Of a stretch of DNA of 64,000 bases, positions 34,601 to 49,200 are shown one piece after another. The notes beneath the pieces are model-generated. The model was not told the origin of the DNA, did not search any database, and was given only the letters and a program-made list of their open reading frames with translations. Position 1 is the first letter of the stretch, and every line of letters starts with the position of its first letter. The stretch is from Tenodera sinensis (taxonomy: Eukaryota; Arthropoda; Insecta; Mantodea; Mantidae): NCBI GenBank assembly GCA_030765045.1, contig CM060967.1, positions 153,892,251 through 153,956,250 of the forward strand, given 5' to 3'. The position numbers and the translations under genes are program-made.

Positions 34601-37600
34601 CTATCTGTATCAAAACTCTTTCTCTATTTCTTTTGTTTAGCTCATAAAGTAGGTAATGTCCATGTCCATTGTACTTTATTTGTCGTTTAAAAATGTTTTA
34701 CTGCATATTTTTGTATTCTGTTTTTTTCAATTTTGGAAAATATAACCTCTGATTAGAAAATTGAATATCCACCATGTAGAAAAGAAACCAATGAGAATCA
34801 TTCTCATTACGTTACATTAAGTGCATCCTAATAGACCTTTTAGTTTCTTACTTCCTGTTGCGTCCCATCACATTAAGTCACATTAAGTGAAGTTCATCGT
34901 AACCCTGGCATAACACCAGATGGCAACAAGACTGTGGCAGTAGAAGGTCGAGCAAGAGGAAGGTAGCTTCAGTCATCCAATGGCAGAGGATGAGATGGAA
35001 TGATCTTGAAAATGTTTAAGTTTTTTCCAACATTTTAAAGTGAAGGTGAGTGTAAAAATGTCAGTCAAGTGACTCAAAAAGTTGAACTCAAAGTAATAAT
35101 GTAATGATGATTTGGTTATAACTTTACAAACTGCACAAATCCCCCATAACTTGCCCCTTGCAAACGGGTATATTATAATATTATGTTCCCAGAATTACTA
35201 GCACATAAGGCTCCATTGGTGGGGCCATAAAAGAAAGTGAGATTTTAAATTTTATGGAGTGTAGTTGTTGATTGATACCATGTATTTGGTAACAAAGCTA
35301 TTAGCATTTGTTCCTTACAATACTTCTGTAGCTCCTTCAGATGTTTAGGTGGCCTTAATTCATTTTTCCTCCCAAATTGATAAGTAGCAAGTGGAAGAAG
35401 GCAAGATGCATTGTATGCCGACTAGCTATTTGACAGGTTTTAGGAAGAAGATGCACTTTATACTGATTCATTTGGAGAAATATTTGTTGCTTTTCTGTAA
35501 GACAGGCTTCTATCCATACTTTCATCTGCCATGATGTTTTCATTTCACATTTTTTTTGTTCTTGACATGTGAGACAGAATATTGATCAGTAGAAAATCGT
35601 CCATGTAAATATTTTTGTAAGAGTGTGTAAATTTCTAATTCTTTTAATTTGAGTGTATCAGGGACTTATTTTTTTTAATATTCAAGATAGCAAATGTTTT
35701 CTTGTCACTTCGTGTTCAACCAATGAGAACTGTTGCGCGGATGAATACATAAGAATGGCGGTGTTGCATCATACCGACGCTCGGAACTAGATTCATTAGC
35801 GTCTGTATGCTCATGATGATCAGACGTGTGTTTGGTAGTGTGTGAACATGGAACTTTCACAAAACTTTTATCCTGTGTAAAGTCTTTGAATAACTAATAT
35901 GGTGCTAAAAGTGTAAATTTACGAATAAATATGTTGTGATAAAAGGAACGTTGATTTATGCATTCCATTCTGTTACCTCGACCCTGAAGATAAGAGTAGC
36001 GTCAGATATCAACCAAACTTTCCATCTTTCAGTAAAAACATTATTCCTGCTGCTATATTCCCGCTGCTAGGTAAAGACCCATTTCTAAAAACTGTACCAA
36101 AATGGCTTGCCCAACGTGGAGCGCGAATTTAGAATGGAATGCAAAATTACGAGTACAAAGTGTTAACATCAAATGACGCCATCTCATCGCGCAGGAAAAA
36201 GACGCCATTAAACATCGTTTGATATCATCGATATACGGAGAATCAAAGTGGGAAAAACACCGGAGATCATCTAGCGAAGCCAACTACCCAGGAGACGTAA
36301 ATAACTGGACGAAGAACCAACGGAAAAGAAAGTAGGATCCAAAATTTTTGTTTTTACATACATTTTATTTCCATTTGTTAATGCTACTCAGAAGTGGCAA
36401 AGTAGCGGGACTTTCAACCTTAAGTGAATTGGATAAAGAAATTAAAATGTCGCGAAAAGAGATAGAAACAGGAGTGGGGGAAGGGGCAGATAGGCCTAGT
36501 TATCAGGAAGGATTAGAAAGTGAGGAACAGGTGGAAATAAGCAAAGACCAAAGGTTAATGATGATGATGTTTGAAAGACTAGAACAGAATATGAAGGAAA
36601 TAGGTCAGAAACTGGAACAAAACAAGGTAGAATTAGGTCAGAAAATGGAGCAAAATAATGCAGAATTAAAACAGGACATAGAACAAAGTTTAGGTCAGAA
36701 AATGGAACAGAATAAGGCAGAATTAAAACAGGATATAGAACAAAGTTTAGGTGAAAAAATAGAGGGAGTGAGAGAGGACTTGGAAAATAATAAAAAAGAG
36801 ATAGGTCAGAAAATGGAGGAAGTGAGAAAAGACTTAGAACAGAAAATGGAATTAGGTAGACAGAACTTAGAACAGAAAATGGAATTAGGTAGACAGAACT
36901 TAGAACAGAAAATGGAATTAGGTAGACAGAACTTAGAACAGCAAATGGAATTAGGTAGACAGAACCTAGAACAGAAAATAGAATTAGGAAGACAGGAGTG
37001 TAAAGAAAATATGAAAGTAATGGAAACTAATTTAAAATTAGTACATAAAAACTTAAATGAAACAAAGGAAGCCTTAGAAGCTAGGATAGAAATTGTAGGA
37101 GATAGGATGGGAAAGATAGAATCAGAAATGAGAGAAAACAAGATTGCGTTAGAAGGAGAAATTGCTAGATGTAGGGATGAAATAACAGAATGTAATACAA
37201 GTGTAGACTGTAAGATAACAAATGTAAAAGCAGAAATAACTGAGGAATTAAGGAAAGAGATTGAGGTAGTAAAGAAAGACATTATTAATGAAACTGTAGA
37301 ACAAATTGTAATTCCTAAAATTAAGACAATGAATGATGTGATGCTTTCACAACAGGATGCTATAAATGATATGAAACAAAGCCACTTAGAAATAAAGAAT
37401 GATTTAAAATCAATTTGTGAAGAAATGAAAAAAGGGAAAGAAAGTTTGGCTAATGTAAATGATGTTGTGAAGGCATTACAAAGACAAGATGATTTAGATG
37501 TAAGTAATGTACAAGATGAGAGTTACTTGAGTAATGTACAAAATGTTGATTCACCATACAGAGAAAGAGGTTCACAAACAAACAATGACACAACACATAA

Positions 37601-40600
37601 CACATGTTACACCAACAGCATATTACATGAAATCACACCACCTACATTTGACGAGGAGAAGGGAGACGATCCAAAACTCTTTGTTAAAGAGATGGAAGAA
37701 TATTTTAAAGTGAAAACGATACCAAACGAGCTTAGGATGATGATAGTCAAGAAAAGCTTAAAAAACAAGGCATTAGAATGGCTCAGGTTAACCCTAGCTG
37801 GTCATGAGTCGTATAGCTCATTCAGAAATTTATTCCTATCAAGGTATTGGGGCCCAGCTAAACAAAACCAAACTAGGGTAGAGCTAGCGACAGGTAGGTA
37901 CGATCCAACCAAAGGGTTGTCGTTAGTCGATTATTTTATGAAAGTAGCCAACAAAGGAAAGCTATTAGACCCAAACTTGTCGGAGGCAGAACTAATTGCC
38001 AGCATAACAAGACATTTCCCAGACACAGTGAGAACAGGGTTAATTGTTGCGAGGCCAGTAGATTTTGCAGATATGATAGAATTGCTGACAGCCTTCGAAA
38101 CACAAAATGGTCGGCCTAATGAGCATAGACATAGGAACGGTCACCCAAACTCACCCATCCTAAACCGGAACACGGCTACGAACAACCAGAGTGAGGGAGA
38201 ACATAGAAATACTAGGAGTACCCATGAAAGGGGGAGAGGGGCACACCATTTCCCACAACCACATAATCATGGCGAGAGGATGGAGAACACAAGACAGCGA
38301 TACCAGGACACGATACCGAGGGGTGAATCGAGATACAGAACGCATAGATATGATCGTGGAAGACCAGGAGACCGTACCCATCAAGTGAATCATATACGAT
38401 TCTGTAGGGAATACTTGAACAGCCATAGGCCGTCGTACAATAGGGGTTCACGTCAAAGGGGTAGAAACCAAGGGAACACCGACAACATAAGACAACAGGA
38501 ACAAAATGAAAATGTGCCGGATAGGACCGATACTGCACAGAATACAGAAACGACGATCACCTCCAACGTCCAGGAAAACTAAGTACAAGTCAACTTTGTG
38601 TCCCGGAAGTTGACCTGTGTGGCAGTAGGGGCAATATTGACCAATGTAATGTAGGTACCTTGAGAAGACAGGCGAGTGAAAGAAAGGAAATAACCAATCC
38701 ACCAATGATTAGGCTGAAGGTATGGGGTATCGAATTGCCAGCGATGATTGATACAGGAGCCAGCACATCAGTATGTGACGAACAGCTGTTCCAGGAACTG
38801 ATAACTAAAAGAAATGCTGAATTCTTGCCTGTGTGTGGAGTGTATTGCAGCACAGCAATTGGCAAGAAAAAGGAACATGTTAAATACCAGGTAAGGCTGG
38901 TAATTGAAATCGGAAGTTGGAAGTTCGATTTTATTGCCCTAGTAATGCCTAGACTAACAGCTACCCTAATCATTGGCAGTGATTTGCTTAACCTTTGGAG
39001 GTCAGTAATTAACTATGACCTACATGAATTTATTATTAAGGAAGGAGCCTCAGAATGCACTGCGAAGTTCCTGGAGGAAGAAACATGCCAGGAGGAACCA
39101 GACCAGACAGGGATCCATCCGGATGAACAATTCTTTGTGGAGAACATCAATGTCCACGAGAATAGGTTGGTAGACCTAAGGGTAAATAAGAAGAAAACAG
39201 GTTGGACGAGCGATGAAGAAACTAACGTATGCAGCCATTGGATCTGCACAGAAGACGAGTATGTTGCCTGGGACAACTACCAACCTGAACCACTACCAAC
39301 AGATGGAGAAGAATCGATGTCACAGCTAATCGATGAGAAGGTCTGGGGGGTGCATGTCATCTCTGAAGAGGAAAGAAACCAACTCAGGAAAATATTGGTT
39401 AAAAACAGGAAAGTTTTCAATAAAAAGCCAGGTACGTGTAACAAGTACGTACATACTTTTACAGTAACAGATATTACCCCCTATTCACATAAATCTAGGC
39501 CCATCCCCAACTCCATCAGGGAGGAAGCTGACAGAGTGATCCAGGAAATGTTAGCGGACGGAATAATAGAGCCGTCGGACTCATGTTATGTGAATCCAGT
39601 AGTATGGGTCCATAAGAAAGGGGGAAAATTGAGGATGACCATCGACGCAAGGAAGATAAATACACATACCTTGCCGGATCATTACAGGCCTGAGGGGGTA
39701 GACCAACTAATATCGAAATTGAAGGGAGGTCAACATTTTACCAGTCTTGACTTGACAGCATCATTCTGGCAAATTCCTCTTCATCCAGATGTCAGGAAAT
39801 ATACCTGTTTCTTGCACAAAGGAAAGGTATACCATTTTTTAAAATGTGCCTTTGGACTATCGACCAGTAGCAGTGCACTACTGAGGGCTCTAGACAAAGT
39901 TTTTGGGGATACCATCGAGACTTTTGTAACGCAATATGTCGACGATTTTTTGATATACAGCAAGAATCCTGAGTCGCACTTACATCACATAGATTATGTA
40001 TTATCCAGGTTCCAGGAAAGCAACATGACCCTAAATTTAGAAAAGTGTGAATTTTTCGTCAAAGAGGCTGAATTTCTAGGCCACATCATTACACCTGATG
40101 GTATACAACCTAATCCGGAGAGGGTCAGGGCCATAGAGCATATACCACCCCCACGTAACTTAAAACAGTTGAGAAGGTTTCTGGGCATTTTACAGTACCA
40201 GTCAAAATTCGTGGTCAACTACGCTAAGGAATTGGTACCCCTTAGAGCACTGTTGAAAAAAGATACTAAGTGGGAATGGAATGCTGAACACCAGGTGGCC
40301 TTTGAGAATATCAAAGAACTTTTCAAGCACAGTATTCTCCTGGAACGACCGGATCCAAATTCACCTTTTCTAGTATACACCGATGCTAGTGCGCACTCAT
40401 ATGGAGCAATATTAGCACAAGAAGATGCAGATGGCAACAAACATGTGATTGCCACAGCTTCTAGATTTTTAAACAAGATAGAAGCCAATGCCTGCATAAC
40501 CGAATTGGAAATAGGTGCAATCCATTTTGCGTTACAAAAGTTCAGACAATATATATATCTTTATAAAATAATTATATATACAGATCACGTAAGCCTGTCC

Positions 40601-43163
40601 TTCATTCAAAAATGCAAGCTAACCAACTCCAAAATCTCAAGGTACATACATGAGATAATGTCACACGACATAGAGGTCAAACATATCCCGGGGAAGGAGA
40701 ACATCTTCAGTGACTTATTGTCAAGGTTAAGGTCGGAGAGTCACATACCCGAGACGATATACAATCCACACCATGAAATTAAAATCATGCAGATAAATAG
40801 CAAAGAAAGCAACGAGATCTTGCAAGACTTCAAAAACATAGCAAAGCTACAACAAGAAGACCCTGAATTGAAGAGGCTATTCGACAAGGCTCCAGACATA
40901 ATACCAAGATTGGATGCCAAGATAGGCAAATTTAGGAACATCCTATTTAAATTGCATGGTCGCGACGTAAGGAAATGGAAAATGATGGTACCAAATTCCT
41001 TACAGGACAGGGTCATTTTGGCATTCCACCACTCTATGCTTCACTCTGGTACTGAGAGAACAATGCTTGCCATCGAGGAAGTATTGTACATCAAACATCT
41101 TGGCAAGAAGGTCAGGAAATTAATTTCCTCATGCGACCTATGCCAAAAGGCCAAGCCAATTAATGTAAGGTAAGATGTCATCCCACAATCCATCGTGAGG
41201 AACGAGAAAAATGCATTGGTGTGTATTGACGAGCATGGAGAGCTACCAAGGGGTAAAGATGGAAACAGATACATATTTGTCATGTTTGATGTTTTCACAA
41301 AATTCACCAAAATATACCCCATTAAGAACATCAAAAGCAGAACATGCCTAGATAAAATCGTCAAGGACTACATCCCAAAATATGGGAGGATAAAATGTAT
41401 TCTATCGGACAATGCAACCATGCATAAGAGCAAGTTGTTTCAGAACACCTTAGAAACATTAGGAATAAAATTGTACTATTCCTCAGCATATTATCCCCAA
41501 GGAAACCCGACTGAGAGAATCATGAGGGATATAAGTATTTATTTTCGTTTACTCTGCCACAGAGACCACACTTCCTGGACGGAAAAATGCGGATATATAG
41601 AGGAGGTGATTAACCATTCGGTGAACCCCACGACCAAGTTCGCCCCAATCGAACTAATGACCAACACGAAACCAAAAAAATTAGCAATTGACATTGACAC
41701 CACGATGGCTGCCCAAAGAGAATTATCAGAGAAGGAAAAATGTCAATTGGCATTCAGAAGATTACAGCAGAAGGCTGAAAAAGGGAGAAACAAGGTGAAA
41801 AGATTCGTCAGGAAATGGTCCCCACAAATTGGAGAAAAGGTGCTCTTAAAAAGCCACAAAGCATCCAAGGCATCTGAAAAAAGATCTGGAAAGATGGAGC
41901 TATTGTATACTGGACCACTGGTCATAACAAAACAGCTGGGTGACCACACGTATGAGCTACAGAATACAAATGGCAAGTTGGTAGGAAGATACCATAAAAA
42001 TAAATTGAAGCCATACAAAGAAAGGACCAAATAGTCTTTGTCAACGAATGTGTAAGGCAGGAATAGTAGAGATGAAAGAAGATAACAATTTTTAATGGGT
42101 TACTTATAGAAAATTATGTTCAGATTAGGAATTACAACAAGGAAGAAAATCAACATAGTCATTGGCTATATCGACCACAAAGAGCATTGTCAACAAAAAC
42201 AGACGAGGACACTGATTGTCATTAAAGAAATGAATCATAGCGACGAAAGATAATATGTTTTTGACATAAGGATGTCAGGGACAAAAATAAAAATGAATCA
42301 ATTATGATGAAAAAGATATAATATTTCGACACAAAGATGTCGAGGGTAAATTGAGAAGAAAAATAATACAATTACAGAATAATTGTAAGTATAGAAGTTT
42401 TCTCTTATAGAAATAAGAGACAAAGAAATGACAATTAGTGAAATGAGGAAAACCATAACCAGAAAAACAATGCCCATGAATTAAGATGAATATAGCCAAT
42501 GCTAAGCTCGAAGAAATGTTGAACCAAACAACAATGAATAATAACCCAATCAAGAAAATTAGTACCATTAGTAACATCAGAGTTTAAGAACCGACTCAAT
42601 AACCTGCCTATACATAAGCTTATAAGACAAAGAAGGCAAAGAACTGAATAAAGTATTGCCATAAACATGATCATAATCATTAGCTCAAAATTTGTATCCT
42701 GTTTTTCTCTCCTCATAGCAATGAATACAAGTCAAAAACCACATGATAAACCATGATACATTTAAATTATATTTGTGTCAATGTCAAATGTACAATAACT
42801 GAGTATGTGTTGTATAAGAACTGAATATGTGTTGTACAATAACTGAATATGTATTGTATGATAACTGGATATATTGTGTAATAACTGAATATGTTGAGTA
42901 ATAACTAAATGTGTTATGCAAAAACTGAATGTGTATTGTGTAATAACTGAATATGTATTGCATAATAACAGAACACATATGTGTTATGATAGCAGGATAT
43001 ATTGTACAATAACTGAATATGTATTGTGTAATAATTGGACATGTTGTATAGTAATCAAATGTGTTGTACAATAACTGAATATGTATTGTATAATGACTGA
43101 AGGTGTATTGTATAATAACAACATATGTGATATGATAACTGGGTATATTGTACACACACACAC

Positions 43164-43241
<78 letters not shown>

Positions 43242-46200
43242 TACAATGTATTGTGTTTCAAGATTGTAAATAAGGTGACAACTTGAAAAACAAAACAAGG
43301 GGCATATGAGACAGAATATTGATCAGTAGAAAATCGTCCATGTAAATATTTTTGTAAGGGTGTGTAAATTTCTAATTCTTTTAATTTGAGTGTATCAGGG
43401 ACTTATTTTTTTTAATATTCAAGATAGCAAATGTTTTCTTGTCACTTCGTGTTCAACCAATGAGAACTGTTGCGCGGATGAATACATAAGAATGGCGGTG
43501 TTGCGTCATACCGACGCTCGGAACTAGATTCATTAGCGTCTGTATGCTCATGATGATCAGACGTGTGTTTGGTAGTGTGTGAACATGGAACTTTCACAAA
43601 ACTTTTATCCTGTGTAAAGTCTTTGAATAACTAATATGGTGCTAAAAGTGTAAATTTACGAATAAATATGTTGTGATAAAAGGAACGTTGATTTATGCAT
43701 TCCATTCTGTTACCTCGACCCTGAAGATAAGAGTAGCGTCAGATATCAACCAAACTTTCCATCTTTCAGTAAAAACATTATTCCTGCTGCTATATTCCCG
43801 CTGCTAGGTAAAGACCCATTTCTAAAAACTGTACCACATGCCTTCACATTCCATTGTAATACTTTTAGGGATTCAAAAGTATTCTGATAAAGGCCTGTGG
43901 TTGTCCCCACCCAGAAATCTTAATGGGGGACATTTTTACTTCTGGAATTATGGCGTAAGTTTATCATGATTCAAGTTATACTGTATCATGAATTATGCCA
44001 GTTGGTTTACATGAAAGGTGGGATAATCTACACATGAAATATTTTCAGCATATTAAAATTTGGACATTTCAAACATAACTAAGTCTCAAAATTAATTTTC
44101 CTCTTAATCTGCTATTAATTGCTTACAGCACAGAAGTTTCATGGATAATAATATAATTATTGTATAATTACTTACCCATCTGCAGTATTTGAAGTTCGAT
44201 TCTGAGCCATGGGTTGAGATCCAATTGCTGGTTGGCTACAAGATGTATTAGATGCACCAGGAACTGTGTATGATTTGCTTCCGGGGCTACCACTGACATT
44301 TGGTACCACAATATCATCACGTTTTTCTATTACAATTCGGCTCTTGGTTTCAGAAGAACTGCTAAATGTTGGTTGTTGGGAACCATTCATCCCAAATGGT
44401 AGAGGAACATCTCTGTGCAAATAGAATAAAACACTACTATAAATTCAATTATAAATATGCATTAGATTTGCCACAGTATTAGAATATGTTGCTAAGTATT
44501 CATTCTCTATTTATGTAGTATTAGTTAAAATAAGTTTTCAACCTTCTTAACAAACTCTACAATTACTAGAGGATGTATTAGTATGCACAATTAAATAGTA
44601 AAATTTTCATATAATATAAATATATTTTAATATATTTCTAGCCGATTAGGTCACATCAGATGGTGGCTGAAATGGGTGAAATGATGCTCAAATAAGCCCA
44701 AGGTTCATAGCTACCTGACATTCAAGGAAGGGGAAACCCCTTATCCACGTAACTCACCCTGAGATTTGAACTCAAGACCTCTTGAATGTGAGTCAACATG
44801 CTACCCCCACACCACAGAGGTCGACTACACACGGTGTTCATTTTTATTCGTCTTCAATGGCAGCGTATGATGTCACTACTGTCTGGCGAGCTTTTAGTTG
44901 CAACAAGTTGAAGAATGACTACATAGAGAGCACCCAGATTGAATGTTGCAGGGGTTTAATTCGGCTATCAAGGCCTACATTTGTCATTCACAAAGCTTCT
45001 AATACAGTGCACAACACTAGTTTCTTCTGGTAGTTTATTGAAATACTTACCGATAATGAAATTGAGAAGCAAAGGACATGTAATGTCTGTACATGTGTGG
45101 CTTGATTGTCATTAAAGTTTCAAAAATGTTTAGTGTGGTAAGGTCTGGAGAGATTTTGGTGAAACACGTTTTGAAAGTAACAATGAACTTACTTGTGGTA
45201 GTAAGTCACCATTAGGGTAATTGTCTCTGATGTGAGACTGCCTTCATGGTTTACTGGAAGAAATACTAATTGGTTGGAGAATTCAATGCCATTCTGGCAG
45301 GTTGTCACAGTAGCTTAATGGTTAGAGCACCCGTCTGGTAAGCAGAGGGTCTATGGTTCAAATCCCAGCTGTGGTATTGAAATTTTCAGTTCCAATTCTA
45401 CCTCTCAAAAATTACTGTGTGTATACCTGTGTGTCATTTATGTATGCCATGGCATAATAAAGTACTGTTTGTGGTAAATGATCAACATTTATCTTAAAAT
45501 TCTGTGAGCTCTCTTGGAATTCCTCATACCTGTCCATGCAGCAGTTCATATTACACTGATATACTCCTTTATTTAGCAATCCAGTACAAAAATAGCATTC
45601 AGACACTTAGACATGGTGCTGTATTGTCAGCTTCATATTGCCCTCTACTAGCAACAATACTCTGCATCATACTCAAAGATTTGAAGGCCTGTTTCCAAGT
45701 TCAAAGGATGCCCTCATGGTATAGTCACTAGGGGACAGCTCCAAATGAAAAATACTCTAAAAAGTGCACCTGATACCAGCCACTGGTTTAGTTGCCAAGA
45801 CTGATAGAAATATCACAACTATACATCGTTAGATGGTGCAAAGTGGAGGTGCATTTCTACGTAACTGTAGACATGCTTCAAAGAGTGACATCATAAACTG
45901 GAAAGCGAAGGCACAAATAAAAATGAACATTGTGTGTGTGTGTGTATGTGCACTGTACTATGAAAAAGTATGCAAAACCAAATATATATTGCACTATAGA
46001 AAAGTAAGGGGTCTGAGCTCAGTTATCAGAGAAAAGCAGGCACAAGTTGCCATACATTCACTGCAGAGCACATGTTATGTGGATTGCTACCACCAACTTA
46101 AGGAGTAAACACTCTATAATAAAATACACATTACTTATTGTTAAGAACGTTTGCTAACTTTTTCATGCTTTTCCTATAAAGGAATGTATTGCACGAAACT

Positions 46201-49200
46201 CATATGCTTTAGAACAATCCATTTTAAAAATATCCAAAGCTGTTGGCATCAGCTGGTTGAGTATCTATCACACAGTTCATGCTATATTTCTGTGTTATGG
46301 AATGTGAACATATACACAAGAATGGTGCAGTTTAGTAAATTTAGCAGGAGGAAATTGTTAGAAATTATGAGTTTCAATTTTATTGCAAGTTCAGTGATTT
46401 TGGACCATTTTGAAAGTTTTAAAACATTTCTAGAATTTAATGATAATGATTGTAAAGAACTGCACTTGATGTAAGGGTTTAAAAGTATTAATGCTATTAT
46501 TGCAGACTTACATTCTTTTAAGTATGTTGCTCTTAATAAATCAGCAGATTCATCTTTTGATGTTGCTTCTTTTATCTTAAGGGCCAGCATCAGCTAAGAA
46601 ACACTGACACTCGCAGAATGTGTACTGTGCATTTCTGTTTCCACTATCAGCATAGAAAGGTCAGCACAATGAATAGGATGATCACAAAATTTAGAAATAA
46701 GATGAGTCAGGATATGCTTCAAGCTTATGTGAAGAAGTCAACAAACGGGGATGAGAAAACCACAGAAACTTTCATTGATCATCTCATAAATAGGTATGTT
46801 GTAAAAAAGCCTTGATGCAGTAGTTTGCTATAGATGTAAGTTATTGCATGCAATAATATTTTATTGATTCTCACAATTTTTAATTAATTTAGATATACAT
46901 GCTTAGTACCTACAAGTAATTTAATAAAATATTAGAGATTAAAATATTAAAGGGAAATTAAAAATATTAGTACCATTGTCATTTTTTAGAATGGTATCAC
47001 TAAAATTTCTGTTTCATAAGAACAAAAACTGTTTACATCTGCAAAATATTTTCTCCATAGTGTGAGCAATTTAAACCCCTTCTCTTATTGCCACCTCACA
47101 GCTGCATAAACAAACAACTGATGCAGCCACAATGGCCATGCAGTGAGAACACAAACATTTAAGTTTTAATCATTGCGATGAGTAGTTCCATAGATGAACA
47201 CGAGATTGAATCTCAAACAGATTTTGTCACAATCCTAAAAGAACATCCCATGGTCTTTAGAAAGATGCTGAAATGAGGCAATAAAAGGCAATGGCCTCAA
47301 AAGAAATAATGAAAATGTATACGGTAAAATTTGATTCTGACATAACTGAGTCATAACTAAGAAAATTTATTGTACATCTGATATTAAAATATGTTATTAC
47401 AATATTTTGTAATTGTTAATGGTATTCTTGGGGGCTATTTCAATACTGCATATCAACGTTTGTTTTAGAAGTGTAACAATTCAAGTTTTTCCAATGCCAA
47501 TAAATGGGACATAAGTGAAATGAAAATACTTCAACAACTTGAATGATGTATTCACCAAATTTTCGCTAAGATGGTATCTATATTTCTGTTATTGTCAGTG
47601 ATTAGTAATTTTAAAATTTTGAATGTGTCGGGCAACAGTTTGCACTTTCCAGTGAGCATATATTTGTTGTCAAATAAAATTTTAGCTGAAGTGTCTAGTT
47701 CCAAGGGAAATAAAAGTGTTGTGAAAATGGAGCACTATAAGTGGATACAAACAATACAAACAATACAAACAATAGCAAAAGTGATAAACAACAGAATACT
47801 TCAAAATGTAAAGTATAGTATAATGTATAGTAAGAGGTTGACCTATGACAAAAGGGTCAGGGCCCAAGTTCAAGGGCAGCCCAAGATGTAAATGCTTCAG
47901 TACTTAATAAATATAAAGAAAAAAAATATGAAGAAATGATTCCTGTACAGATCCAAACCAAGGACCATCAACATTGGTAAACATTTTTTAGAACTACTTG
48001 CAGCCTGTACATTAGTATTGGGGACCCCTTTTCAGTTAATGCAGTTATCTCCATGTATACCAAGTGTAATCAACAGCCCCTATTGCAGCAGGGAACATGT
48101 ATCACCCTTGCCATTCAGTTTTAGCAGCTTCAAATTCATGGGCAGTTCTAGGGAACTTTAATCTTATCTGCTTTTCTTAATATGGCATCAATAAGATTGT
48201 AAATTGTAAGACACTATACTCTGATTCATATCAACATCTTCAGCCACATGGTTTGAAATTCAGGATCTCCTATATAATGCAAAAAAATCATCTTTTCTTT
48301 GTTAGACAACACCTCTCCTCTTGTTTCATTGCCTTCTTCTCCAAGGAAATGCTCTGTTAACCATCTCACATTTTTCTTTTCAAATATGTAAAGTTGCTTA
48401 TAGTTAAAAAATTATGCATCTCAGCAGCGCTTGCGCAACCATCATGTACTCAGCCATTTTATTTAAAATTATTTGCTCATCATGCAGGAGCGACCTATGG
48501 ATATAGCTCCAATATTCAAGAGCAACTTCTCCCACAGAGCTGCAACTTATAACTTTAATGATACGGAAGTGGAAAATACTGCTGCTAAGCCAAGGTCACA
48601 GAGCAACATCCATTGGAGGGGAATGTTGCTTGCAGAAGGAGTAAGATTTACTGATATGAATGTGAACAATATCTCCAGATTTGGAGCAAAAAGAAAACTC
48701 AGTTTTATTCATGTCATACCACCCATGGACATGTATACATGGATCTTTTTCTAAAAATGTATTTTTTAGATTCAGAGATCCCAAAATATGTATTTGCAGT
48801 GAAATCCCGATTATCAAACATTTTGGGGGTGAAATGCAATACTTCTCCTATTTAGTATACTTAGTCCAGGAAAAAAAAAACAATTAACAAGCTCTGGAGT
48901 ATCACAATGCTTTTTGAAAGTTTCACATTTACAAATCTAACTCACTTTTTCATTTCATCGAAATATTTTGCATGTGATTCTTATAGTTTGATACAGTTGT
49001 TATTCACAGAAGCGGGACATGTTATAAATTTAATATAGCAATCATAAATAAAATATAAATTGTTGTATTAGAATTTCAAAATGAAAAATGTGTTGCCTTT
49101 ACACGACTTTTCTTTTCACTGATCTACCCACTATTCTTACAAAAGTTTATTCTTCTATCTACTTATTCTTTCTTTATTTAACTGATTATTCTCCCTGTAT

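Larger units (their letters stand above)
35570..43836 (+). mobile_element. Ty3/Gypsy-type LTR retrotransposon, nearly intact (element 1)
   Basis: 8267 bp with two 530-bp LTRs (TGAG...ACCA) differing at two sites by eye, and a CATG target duplication at 35566-35569 and 43837-43840. Order: LTR, primer-binding site, gag, pol (protease, RT, RNase H, integrase), tandem-repeat and poly-A tract, LTR. The PR-RT-RH-IN order, a 4-bp duplication and a GPY/F-type integrase tail place it in the Ty3/Gypsy group; there is no env-like ORF. It lies antisense in a 10-kb HIRA intron and makes up most of it. One in-frame stop in integrase (41171-41173) prevents a complete pol product from this copy. Confidence 0.93.

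Noticed and set aside
35290..35545. Minus frame with KTCQIASRHTMHLAFFHL
   Set aside because: Some coding-like texture, but interrupted and without a family I can name; not enough to call.
36806..37282. 158-codon minus frame with repeated CLPNSIFCSKF-type units
   Set aside because: Mirror of the coiled-coil repeats of gag on the opposite strand; no independent evidence.
42784..43161. Tyr/Thr-rich 125-codon minus frame
   Set aside because: By-product of the 21-bp tandem repeat at the 3' end of element 1.
43055..43298. Open frames of pure Lys (plus) or Phe (minus)
   Set aside because: They are translations of the 74-nt poly-A run and the adjacent tandem repeat, not genes.
42034..43306. env-like gene after pol in element 1
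   Set aside because: No frame with a signal peptide, fusion peptide or membrane anchor; only short frames and repeats. Not an errantivirus-type structure in this copy.
45299..45375. Possible functional tRNA gene
   Set aside because: Boxes A and B are good, but the acceptor stem does not close and the same longer unit occurs at 20385 and 56612, so it is a SINE-like repeat.
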